A model generated the notes under the pieces. That model was not told the DNA's origin. It searched no databases and worked only from the letters and a program-made list of their open reading frames with translations. From contig BROE01000009.1 in the NCBI GenBank assembly GCA_036571765.1, positions 11,778,904 to 11,842,903 on the forward strand: 64,000 nt of DNA, written 5' to 3'. The first letter of the stretch is position 1. Each line of letters opens with the position of its first letter. Below are positions 23,001 to 35,502 of the stretch, in pieces. The position numbers and the translations under genes are program-made. Origin of the DNA: Plecoglossus altivelis. Lineage: Eukaryota > Chordata > Actinopteri > Osmeriformes > Plecoglossidae.

Positions 23001-24968
23001 CAGGCGCTGGATCTCCTGATTGAGGTGGTCAATCTCCTGGTTCTTCTCCTGCAGGAGAGCAGAGGGCAGACTCTCCTCCTCCTCCCCCTGCTCCCTCCTC
23101 TCCCTTCCAGCCTCCCTCTCCTCCTGCTGGAACGTGAGACTGGACACGCTCTCCTGGAAACAGAAGGATCCATGTTTACTTAGCTGTAAAGTTTGACGAT
23201 TTGCAAATTGTCCATCTGACACAGCAACACATCTTTGTTTGGACACACACACACACACAAACCTTCAGAACAGCAATCTGATCCTGTAACTGGCTGACGT
23301 GATCTGCATTCTGATTGGTCAACACCTCCAGCTGGAGCGTCAGGTGTTTTAACTCCGCCTCTTTTATGGCCAGGTCTCTCTGGATCTGCTCCACCTGGCC
23401 AAGCAGGTTCTCCACCTGGAGAGAATCACAAAACATCACGCATGGAGCCACAAGCTCAGGGGAACAGGACTTTTTGTGTGACAGAGAGCACTTCCGCACT
23501 CTGACCACACGAGGGCACAAAGTTCCTGGAGAAATCAGCATGGAAATTCAGCAGCTTTCAAACCCACACGTCAGGTCACAGGATGTCAGGCCAAAGACAC
23601 AAACTGGAAAAGCTCTTCAATCAAGCACACACCTGCCGCTCTCTGTCCTGGAGTTCCTGCTGGGTTGTGTCCAGCATGTCACGCAGCTGCTGGGTGGGGT
23701 CGGGCTGGTTGTCATGGTAACGGTGTCTGGTCTCGTCCAGTTTGGACTGCAGGGCCGAGATCTGGAGCCTGTTGGACAGCTGCTGTTGCTCCAGAGCCTG
23801 TTTGTCCTGAGAGACACGTAGACACACAGCGAGCAGTGAGCACTCCTCCTGGTAGCTCCCTGTTTTTTAAAACGTGTGTGTGGGTACCTGTAGTGTGTGT
23901 ACCTGTAGTGTGTGTACCTCTGGTGTGTGTACCTCTGGTGTGTGTACCTCTGGTGTGTGTACTTCGAGGTGTACCTGAGGTGTGTATACCTGTGGTGTAC
24001 CTGTGGTGTGTGTACCTGTGGTGTGTGTACCTGAGGTGTGTGTACCTGTGTAAGCTCCAGCTCCCTCTGCTTAGCCTGGTGCAACTCTTGCTCCAGCTGG
24101 CTAAGAGCTCTGTTGCTCTCTGCACTGGTTAGCAACGCCTGCTCCAGCTCTCGGATTCGCCCCGCCAGCTTGTCAATCTCCTCGTTGCGCTCGTGGACAT
24201 CGCGCTGGGCTTGCTGATTGACCGCCAGCAGAGAGGCGTGGTCTTCGGTCTTGTCCCTCACCAGAGCCTGGAGACTCTCCACCTGAGGAGACAAACAAGG
24301 ACGCCATCTTGGATCCGAAGACTCTAGTTGCTTTAGGGAAAGTAGATATATTGAGGTATGTGACTAGATAATGAAGCCATTCCGGATCTGCAGCCAACAG
24401 AACTACTGAAGCCAAAGCATCTTACAAGTTCAAAAAGATCATGGTAAAAAGACCAGGGGAGGAATAGGTTGTTATAATGGATGAAGGATAGAAAAGGAGG
24501 TAGAATGGAGGAGTTAGAGATGTTCTAACGACAGGATGTTCTACAGATGAGGTGTTAGCAGCAGGACGATGATCATGTTAAACACACACGCCATGCGGGG
24601 GGCGGGGGGGAGGATATACCACAGCGGGATTCCATACCTGGTGAACCAAGTCCTCAATCTACAGCGTTCCGTTCCAAGCAAGAACAAACGAAAAACACAC
24701 AGCAAACGTCAGCCAGTCCGTAAAAGTCAAATAAAACTGTGTCCGTGCGCGAATCGTGCACAGACTGTCTGTACAAGCTGTTGCCTATTCTCTCACAACA
24801 TTAACACAAGCAATCGACTAAACAAACGTTTCAGGTCCACATGCTGAATGCACATGAGGAACATACAAGGAACATGCGAACAATAACACAAAGCGATTCT
24901 TTAACAAAAAAAAACGAATTTCAGTTAACATTAGAAAGACATAAGCCAGTATCATGTCAGTTCCCTGC

Positions 24969-25003
<35 letters not shown>

Positions 25004-28000
25004 AGGGTGTGGCGTGTACAAGTAGCCTCACAAGGACCTGGTCAGTGTGTAGTCAGCCCAGCCAGACTCATGAGGTGCTGGTCAGTGTGTATTCAGCCCA
25101 GCCAGACTCATGAGGACCTGGTCAGTGTGTCGTCAGTCCAGCCAGTCTCATGAGGACCTGGTCAGTGTGTCGTCAGTCCAGCCAGTCTCATGTGGACCTG
25201 GTCAGTGTGTCGTCAGCCCAGCCAGTCTCATGAGGTGCTGGTCAGTGTGTATTCAGCCCAGCCAGACTCATGAGGACCTGGTCAGTGTGTATTCAGTCCA
25301 GCCAGACTCACCCTCTGGCCCTTGTTGTCCCCAGAAGAGTGTCCTCTGGAGGTCTGCCTGAGCTGGGACTCCAGCCTACCGATCTCCTGCTGGAACTCAT
25401 CTCTCTCGTGCTCGCGCTCCACCGCTTGCTCCTGGACGGACACACACACACCACAACACACACACACACACACACATACACTACACGCACAAGTAAATAT
25501 GAGAGGGGCTGCTACGATAATGCTTGGTTGTGTTGTACTTGTATGTACTGTGTGTGTGACGATGGAGAGAGACACACTCACATCGATAAACTGCCGGTTA
25601 TGCTTTAGCTGTTTCTCCAGGGCCTGGACGCGCTGGTGGAGGTCCTCGCTCTGGGCCTTGTGGTGCAGCTCCGTCTCCAGGCCCTTGGTCTCCTGCTCCT
25701 CCAGCTCTGCCTCCAGGGCCCTGAGGCGGAGGGACAGGGAGCCCAGGTCCTTCTCAGCCTGCCGCTGCACGTCCAGCCTCTCCTCCGGGCCAAACCGCTG
25801 GCCTCCGCCAGAGACCTTCTCGACAGGGGGGTAGTTTCAGCTTTACAACCACAGGGCGGCGTAGAGAGCGCTACATGTAGTCACATAACACACACGCACA
25901 CAGCACCGGAGAATGCAGAAACTGTCCTCAAAAGTGAACATTTGTAGCACATTCTTTGATTCATCCAATCCACCCAGCCAGTCTCATGAGGACCTGGTCA
26001 GTGTGTATTCAGCCCAGCCAGTCTCATGAGGACCTGGTCAGTGCGTCGTCAGCCCAGCCAGTCTCATGAGGTGCTGGTCAGTGTGTATTCAGCCCAGCCA
26101 GACTCATGAGGACCTGGTCAGTGTGTATTCAGTCCAGCCAGACTCACCCTCTGGCCCTTGTTGTCCCCAGAAGAGTGTCCTCTGGAGGTCTGCCTGAGCT
26201 GGGACTCCAGCCTACCGATCTCCTGCTGGAACTCATCTCTCTCGTGCTCGCGCTCCACCGCTTGCTCCTGGACGGACACACACACACACACACATACACA
26301 CATACACACACGACAAGGAAATATGAGAGGGGCTGCTACGATAATGCTTGGTTGTGTTGTACTTGTATGTACTGTGTGTGTGACGATGGAGAGAGACACA
26401 CTCACATCGATAAACTGCCGGTTATGCTTTAGCTGTTTCTCCAGGGCCTGGACGCGCTGGTGGAGGTCCTCGCTCTGGGCCTTGTGGTGCAGCTCCGTCT
26501 CCAGGCCCTTGGTCTCCTGGTCCTCCAGCTCTGCCTCCAGGGCCCTGAGGCGGAGGGACAGGGAGCCCAGGTCCTTCTCAGCCTGCCGCTGCACGTCCAG
26601 CCTCTCCTGGGCCAGCCGCTGGGCCTCCGCCAGGAGACCTGCCGACAGGGGAGGAGTTTCAGCTTTAAACACAGGGCGTAGAGAGGTCATGTAGTCACAC
26701 ACACACACACAGCACCGGAGAATGAGAAACTGTCCTCAAAAGTAACACTTTTAGCACATTCTTTGAGTATCCAATCCACAGGCACACCACCTGGAACAGC
26801 CTTTGCTGGTGGTCACACAGAAAACCCAGGCACAGCAGCAGCACTGCAGTTGCACACAGTCTCCCAGATGCCACAGCATTGATGCTGGGAGGGTCAGGAG
26901 CAGACAGTCTCAAAACAGCACCGCAAAAGGAACACCCTTGCACACACACACACACACACGACTCACAAACCTGTGACACCCTCTACACGTCGACAGCAGC
27001 CTAGGGAGAGAGCATATACCTGAGCACAGGCATTGTACGACACATTTAGATCAGCAGGCCGGAGGACACCATATCTCACACACACACACACACACACACG
27101 CACGCACGCACGCACACACACGATGGGGGCCTGACAGATTCGGACCACCAAGGAACACAGCTTGAGATGCAGCCACAGCCCTCCTCGTTTTCCTCCCTCT
27201 CCCCCCACCTCCCCCTCACCTTTCTCCCTCTCCCCCAGTCCGGCGCTCAGATGGTCCCTCTGGCGTAGCAACAAGGCATTCTCCTCGCCCAGCTCCTGGA
27301 GCTGCACCCGGAGGCTCTCCAGCTCCACGCTGAGGCCCTCCATCTGGTGGAGCTGCACCCGGAGGCCCTCCAGCTCCTCGGCCAGCCGCTCCTCCTGGGC
27401 CTCCTTCTGTTGCAGAGCTTCCTCCAGCACAGCCTTCTCAGCCACGTAGCCCTCCAGCAGGCCTGGACACATCGCCCAGACAGGCAGACGGTGGAAGGAG
27501 GGGGGGAGAACATGGAACCATCTCAACATCTCATCTCCACACACACACAGTAGAGAACACTGTTCCATTATCATCAACACAGCCCAAGAAGAACAGATGT
27601 ATCTGCTCCATCTGACCAGAGGAGCCAAAGGTTTAACCAATGAAAAGGTTGTGACCCCAGGTCTTACCCTCAGCTTTGTGGAGATCCAGCTGTAACTGGC
27701 TCTTCTGTCCCGCCTCCTGGTTGAGCTGATCCAGCAGGTGCGTGTGCTGCTGGATGAGCTGGGCGGAGTCTTCCCGGCCCTGGGAGAACTTCTCCTTCAG
27801 AGAGAGGTGGACCCCATGGGTCTGCAGGAGCTACACAGGAGCAGGGAGGGAGCAGAGCAGCTTTCAGAGGCCCTGACACACACACACACAGATGGGTGTA
27901 CCATCATGTGATTTACATGGTATGGTATATTTGAGAAGGGCTGTTACTGTCTTCAGTCTGTTAACAGAGACCGTTCCTTGGCATGAGCCAAGGTAATACT

Positions 28001-31000
28001 ATGAGAACACTGCATTGCTGGTCCATGGTCATCACTACACGGACAAGATGCACTTCCTGGATAGTATCTGCTAAAAGAAGACATGGAAGCGCGTGTGCGT
28101 GTGTGCGTCACCTGTGCGTTGGCCTGGTTGAGTAGCTCCAGCAGCGTGTCCACAGTGTGTTGGAGTCTCCTGCAGGCCCCCAGCACCTCCTCCTCTCCCT
28201 CGGGCCGGAGGCGTGTGTCCGCTAGCAGCAGGCTTTCACACACGCGCTGGGACAGCTCCAGGTCATCCACGGAGACCTCCGATACAGACGCGTTTCCTGG
28301 AGACACACCAACACAGACATCCAATCAGCCTCCATCCTCCCTCCACAGGGGGTCAACCACAGGGGGTCAACATCAGAGATCCTTAAATCCAACCTTTTTT
28401 CCCCCCTTATTCCCCAGTCGTAAACATACCCATCTGCTGCACATCTTGGCTGCCCCCAAAAGCCTTCTGATTGGTTGTCTGGTGCCCTGACTCCACCCCC
28501 TGGAGGGGATCTCCGACCCCGACACAGGTGCCAATCCGCTGTCCGATCAGCTCCTCCGTTGCCATGGTGCTGCGGACCACCTCCAGCAGGACGTTCCTCA
28601 GCTTCTCATTGGCCAGGAACAGGTTTTCCCTGGAGAGAGGGTGTGGGGGAGGGGGAGGGGCAGACGTTCGTTTTGCCTCTTTTTTTTCGTTTCATCCCAA
28701 GCAGCATCCAAACAGAGCATGTGGAGCGTAGAGGAGATGATGGACTGTCCTCAGAACTTGCACCTTCAGATACACGAGCAGCTATGACCAACAGGACATC
28801 AGGCTACAACTCACTCAAACATGACATTCTTAATAGGAACTACGTGTACTCTACCAATCCAACTGTTCTTCAGATATAGGTCATATTGGATATGTAAATC
28901 AGGTTTTTTGTTGTAGCACGTAGCTCCGAGCTCCCAGCCCAGTGCACGTGCCCAGCGCCTCACCGCTCCTCCTTGGTGCTCTTCAGGTCCTCTGTGAGCA
29001 TGTCCAACAGGTTCCCTCCCTCCTGGGCCTCCCTGTCCCGCCGCTGCAGCAGAGTGTCCAGCGTCTCCATCTCCACACGCTTCCCCTCCAGCTCCCCCTG
29101 CAGGCAGCCCACCTCCGAACGCAGCTGGGGGGGGAGAGGGGGAAGGGGATAGATAAATGAGCGGATGAATGCTTGTTCATGTCAAATTAAAACACCATTA
29201 TGTTAGATTGGAGATTAATGTCCTGGGAGAAGTGTATTTGTTCGTCACGCACGCGCAGGATTAGTATGGCGATTATGGCTGCGATAATCTCTTTGATCTG
29301 GGTTGCAATAGCAAAAGGGAAAGTCTGACCTTCTAATGGATGCAGGGCTACCTCTGTTTATCAGCCACCAGGTCAATAGACACAGAGGGATTATTCCTCT
29401 GTCATCTCTGTTCTTCTCCTCCAAGTGATCAACCAAAACTACACTTTGCATCCAGTCTAGGCTCAATTCTTAACGCCCTCCTCCCCCCTCCCATCCTCCC
29501 ACCTCCCATCCTCCCCACCAATGCCTGTTTGAACTTGCCCAGAGCCTCATGCAAGCTTTACACAACACACACATCGTGTGTGTGTGTGTGTGTGTAACAC
29601 CACATGATAGACATAACTACTGTATATCGGAAGGAGAAAGTGTGTCTTGTGTGTGAGTCAATGATACTCATGACACCACAGATATGGCAACTGTATGTTT
29701 AGGTGCTTGAGTGTATGCATGTCTGAAGGCAGGTGTGTGTGTGTGTGTGTGTGTGGTACCTGGGACACCACAGTGTCGAGCTGCTGCAGCTGGGCAGAGA
29801 GCTGGCTCATCTTCTCTGTGTAGCTGCACTCCTTCTGCTCGTACTCGGACCTGAAGCTCCGCCTCTGCTCATCTAGCTCCGCCTCCTTCTGCTCCTCAAA
29901 CTCCGCCTTCGAGAAAAATGGACACACGTATGCATGAGGTCCCGAAAGAATGTCCAAATCAAATCTCTCTCTTTCCCGTCACCTCTCTGTCCTATCGACA
30001 AAAACCCCAGTCTGGGAGAACCTGACCGACAGGAATGGGTGACTGCAGGCTGGTTCGCCGCAAAAAGCTCAACTGATAAAGACTTTCAAAAGAGTGCAAA
30101 ATAAAAGCTTCAGCATCAGAGGATCAAAAAAAGCTCAAATCCATCCCATTTAGCCACCGTTCACGTGGCTCGAACACACAAGCACAGCCGGCGGACGCAC
30201 AAGTGGGAATCGCACACAGAGACACACTCCTATATGATGAAGGGATTATGTGGGCAGCGGGCTTGTGCAAAACTCCATGTGGGACAGTAGCCAAGCATGA
30301 ACTAACACCAGAGAAGGGAGCAAACTGTTAGGGGCTTAGAGGGGCAGAGAGAGAGAGAGGGGGGCAGAGAGAGAGCGGCAGAGAGAGAGAGGGGCAGAGA
30401 GAGAGAGGGGCAGAGCCCTTGCTGTTAGACAGACACACACATATGACCACATAATAATCCTGAATCATTACATAACGACATGTGAAGGAAGGAGGTTCAT
30501 CAGGGACACAAGTTTAAGAACACACAGACGATCTAGAAAACTGCCTTTCCTTCAAATAATGATCTGGAATATCTCCTCCACCCATCAAATAACACGGAGG
30601 GGTCTATTCCAGCCTGTCCATCCTCCTCAAGACAACTCTTAACTTCACAGCTGGCTCTCCCACCTTCCTCAACCCCATTTTACTCCCCTCCCCCCCTCAC
30701 TCCTCCACATTCCTCTCTTCTCACTCACTTTTAGTCGGCTGATGGAGTCTACCAGGCGCTTCTCAGATTGGACTCTGTGGAGTTCCGCCTGTTCAAGGAA
30801 GTGCAGGCGTTGCCGTGACGATTCCTCCTCCAGTTCCTTGCGGCATGCCTCCAGTTCACGTGTGGACGCACTTCTCACCTCCTGCGTGCCAAACACACGC
30901 GCACGCACGCACACGGTTCACAAATCCTCCGAGCTTCCAAATGCAGAGTTGAAGATGGCGCAAACTAACACAAACGTTCATCAAAAGCTAAAAGACCCTG

Positions 31001-31672
31001 CAGCTCCAACCCTGATACACACACACACACACACACACACACCTGCAGCTGCAGCTGGTGCTGGGTGTCAAGTTCCTTCTTCTCGTTGGTGCAGGTCTGA
31101 GCCAGCGCCTGTAAAGCAGCACCATGCTGCTGCTCCATCTCCAACACCTGGAACACAACAGACCAATCAGAGTGGCCCAGCACTGAGAAAATCAACGAAG
31201 GAATCTTCTTTTTTTATGTGCAAAACCTTCCATCTGATACCTAATCTGATAGCAGAGGGATGTGTGAAGGCAGGGAGATGTACCTGCTTCCTGAGGGCTT
31301 CCAGGGCCAGCTGCTGTGTTGCCTCCAGGGCTTCCCACTGGGCAGCTAGCTCAGTCTGAAGAGAAAGCAATACAGGAAACAGTCACTTCCCTGGCTACTG
31401 TCACGTGGTGCTGAGCACGCCCAGTCTGCCCTCTTACCTGGTGCGCGTGGCTGAGCTCGGTTGCCATGGCGCTGAACTTGTCCATGTGCACCTGGGCCAG
31501 CTCCCTCCTCAGCTCCTCTCGGCCGGACAGCTGCTCCGCCCTCTCGCGCGCTACTTCCTGTCGGAGGGCCGCCTTCCCCTGCTCCACTTCCTGTCTGTGC
31601 TGCTCCTCCAGCTGCTGAATCTGTTCTCTCAGCATCTAACATTTCCAGGAGGGCAGAGCAAAGGTTGTTTGA

Positions 31673-31710
<38 letters not shown>

Positions 31711-33554
31711 TGAACTGCCACGGGTAAATACATTGAACTCCACAGGTGTGATCTATCAATGAAAAGAACAAAGAAACCATCAAACAGCAAAATGACTGGG
31801 CTGCTTTGCAGCGCTCCGCTCACCTGGATCTCCTGCAGGTAGGTTGCCTCCAGAGTATCCATGTTTCCCAGCATCCTCCTCTCCAGCTCATCCTTGTCCT
31901 CCTGGTGCCTGCGGTTCAGCTCCGCCTCCTGGGCCTCCAGTTGCGCCTGATTGGCCACCTCGAGGACCGCCTGGAGGCGATCCAGCTCCGCGCTCCGCTG
32001 GGACTCCAGGCGTGTTTCCAGGGCGATGAGCTCCGCTTTGTGCTTGGAAGCCAGCTCGGTCGCCATGACAGCAATCTGCTCTTTGAGACTGGCAGACAGG
32101 GAATCCAGTTGGGCTTTGTGATTGGCTCGGAGCGCGTCCATCTCTTGTGTGTGAGCGGCAAGGAGCTGGGCTCTCTGTAGTTCCAGGTCAGCCTGGTGTT
32201 TGTCCCTCAGTTCCCCGAGGGAGAGCTCATTCTGCTGGGCAAGACGCTTCTCCAACTGGGCCCTCTCCTCCTGGAACCTGAAGACACCCGCGTTCAAACA
32301 CATGAAAACACCCAAGAACAAAAAAGGAAGCCTGGAGCAGTTACATGGTCCCTCACGAGTGAGCAATCAGACCTCATCATGAGACTTAAAGACCTCGGAC
32401 CATCCTCACCCAACCTCCCAAAGAGACGGCACCCCTGACAGGCTCACCTCTCCTGGGCTTGCTGCAGCCTTTCCTCCCCCTGTTCCTGAAGAAGGGCAGT
32501 GAGTTCCTTCACCTCAGCAGCCATGCAGCTCTTCGCCCTGCGCAACTCGCTGTCATGCTGGGTCTCCAGTTTCTGCCTCACTGCCACCACCAGGGGGTCT
32601 GAGAGGAGGTGAGGGAGGGGAGAGATAGTTATGTAGGAGGTCAGATAGGAGACAGAATCCAAAGAAACAAAGTAAAGGAGACAGACAGAGACGGAACTGA
32701 AGCAGCCAGTCTTACTCGTGTCCTGATCCAGCGAGTCCTGTAGACTACACAGTTGCTTCCTTGCCTCCTCCAGCTCTCTCTCCAGGCCTCTTCTCTCCTC
32801 CTCCATCTCCTGCGTCAGGGAGGAGACCCGCTCCCTCTCTTGGCTCTGCGCCTCCTCCAGTCGGACAGTCAGCTCCTCAGCGAACTCCTGCTTCAGCTGC
32901 AACAGGAGGCCCGTATTTGATCAGAGATTAACGACACTTTTTGGAGCGTTCGTCTGTCATCAGTCTAGTGACACGCCCGTGTGAGGGTATTTTCAAAGGG
33001 CCTGTGTGTGTGTGAGTGTGTGTGTGTTGACCTGCTGTGCGTTCCTCTGCAGCTCTGCAGCATGATGCTGTGTGAGGCTGGAGAGGCGTGTCTCCAGGGT
33101 CTGGATCATGGTCAGTCGGGTCTGGAGCTCCTCACTGTCACGCCACAACCGCTGCTCCACCTCCACCTAGACACCACCACCACCATCACCATCATCATCA
33201 TCATCATCATCATCCCTATCATCATCACCATCCCAATGATATGACATCAGTCTCTCTTACCTCCACCTGCCTTGCTGCCTCCAGACGAATCCTTGTCAGT
33301 TCTAAAACAGAGAAGGAAGAATGACTTTGGTGACTCTGATCTGAAATGTGTGTGTTTGTAGTGTGTATTTATGTTGTGTGTGTGTGTACCTCTGACATGG
33401 CAGTCAGACAGTTTGGCGCGAAGCTGCTCCAGCTCCAAAGCATGGCGAGTCCTCAGCTCCTGCAAGTCGCTATAGTAACGGTCGGTGAGGTCAGTGCGCA
33501 CCTGTAGGCAGAAGTGGCAGGAACTTGAAAAACTGGACCTGAGGTACTAACAGG

Positions 33555-33602
<48 letters not shown>

Positions 33603-34698
33603 TGAAAGGTTTGTGGAGGAGGGCTGTGTGTGTGTGTGTGTATGTGTGTGTGTGTTTGAGAATGAGAGAATGAGAATAAGATGAATACAAAATCTTAGTA
33701 TCATTAGTATAAGATCCTAATAATAATAATAATAATAATAATAATAAGTCTAATGACAGTAGCAATAATAATGAGTATAATGATATGATGATAAGTGCTA
33801 TGACCTGTAGCACCTCCTCCCTGCTGGCCAGAGCCAGAGAGGAGCGCAGGTGAGACAGCTCCTGAGCATGTCTCTCCTCCAGCTGCACACGCAGGGCGTC
33901 TAGCTCCTCCTGAGAGAGACGGAGCAAGAGGAGACCAGAAGGAGACCAGCAACAACCACACAGAATGGGGAGGGGGGCAGAAATGACAGGAGAGACAATG
34001 AGTAACAATACTTTCATACACACAGCTGAGCATGAAGGGACTGTGTGTTGGTGTGTGTTTACCTTGTGTTTCTCAAGTTTGAAGGTGATCTCAGCCAGCA
34101 TTTCATTCCTCTCCTCCTCGCCTCTGCCCTCCGACATGAAGCTGAGGAGAGAGCAGACACTCAGTTACAGCTCCCCAGAGAACCAAGAGGATGCAACTTT
34201 ACGTGGCAATAGGCCTGTTAGCGTACCTAGCATCCCCAGTCTTGAGTACAGACTCCTCCAGGGCCCCCTCCACCAGCCTCAGCTGCAGCAGGGCGATCTC
34301 CTCCCTATAGCTTTCCTCCGCAGCCCGCAGGCGTTGCTCGAAGTACCTGCACACAGGGTGTGTCAGAGTTTACTTTCACCTATGTGGACACAGTGAGATA
34401 GGTGTGTGTGTGTGTGTGTGTGCGTGTGCGTACCTTCTCAGGCTCTCCAGCTCCACTTCATTCTGCTGACGAATCTCTCTCCTCTGCTCATTGAACTCTA
34501 CCTTCAGTCGCTCCATGTCATCAACGCGTGACGAGCGAGCCAGAAGCTGCTCTTTCAGCTCTGTCAGGAGGGAAGGAAGAGAGAAAAAGAGAGAGACAGA
34601 GAGAGGGAGGAAGAGAAAGAGAGAAGGAGACAGAGAGAGGGGGGGTGAAAATGCTTTTTCCTATCTAATCCTTGAACATTTGATACCGTTGACCTCTC

Positions 34699-34749
<51 letters not shown>

Positions 34750-35466
34750 CACGCCCTCACCTCCCAGCTCCTGGCGGCTTGTCCTCATGCCGTCCAGCTG
34801 CGCCCACAGCTGAGCCACCTCCTGCTCTGAGCTCTGTTTAAGAGCCACCTGCTCTTCCAGCAGACTAGCCGCCTGGCAGGGAGGGAGTCACACCATCGAC
34901 AGGGGCTCATTTATTGGAAGGAAAACACAGTGTGTGTGTGTGTGTGGAGGGAGGGGTCTCACTTGTTTCTGCAGCGCACTCTCTCGCTCCTCCAGCTGGG
35001 ATATGAGCTCCTGTTTATCCAGGAGGGCTTTCTTAGAGCTGGTCGCCAGTTCCTGTAACGAGCCTGAGGAGCAGGGAACCCCACATCCAGACAGTCACAG
35101 TCTTGTCACACCAACACAAGGGTGGACTCTTCATTTGGAAATGTTGTCTTTCATGGGCCAACTCCTTGAGAGGTTAATAATAGCCCATGCTATCCTAAGG
35201 GAGGCTAGTGGGAACAGAACCGCAGGAACTCACAGGCGGCCGTGTCCCTGTCGCTCCGGGCCTGGCTCAGCTCCTCCTCCAGCCTCTGGATCTCCTGCGC
35301 TGTGGAGGCCTGGAGCTCCTCCACCAGGGCCCTGGACTGGGACAGGTCTGCCTGGGTCTGGGCAAGGGAGGCCTGGGTATCAGCAAGGCTCTGCTGGGCC
35401 TCTGCCAGCCTGGTCTGGAGGTCTGCTAGATGCTTCTCTGTCTCCTGCCACTGCAGCCTCAGAGCC

Positions 35467-35502
<36 letters not shown>

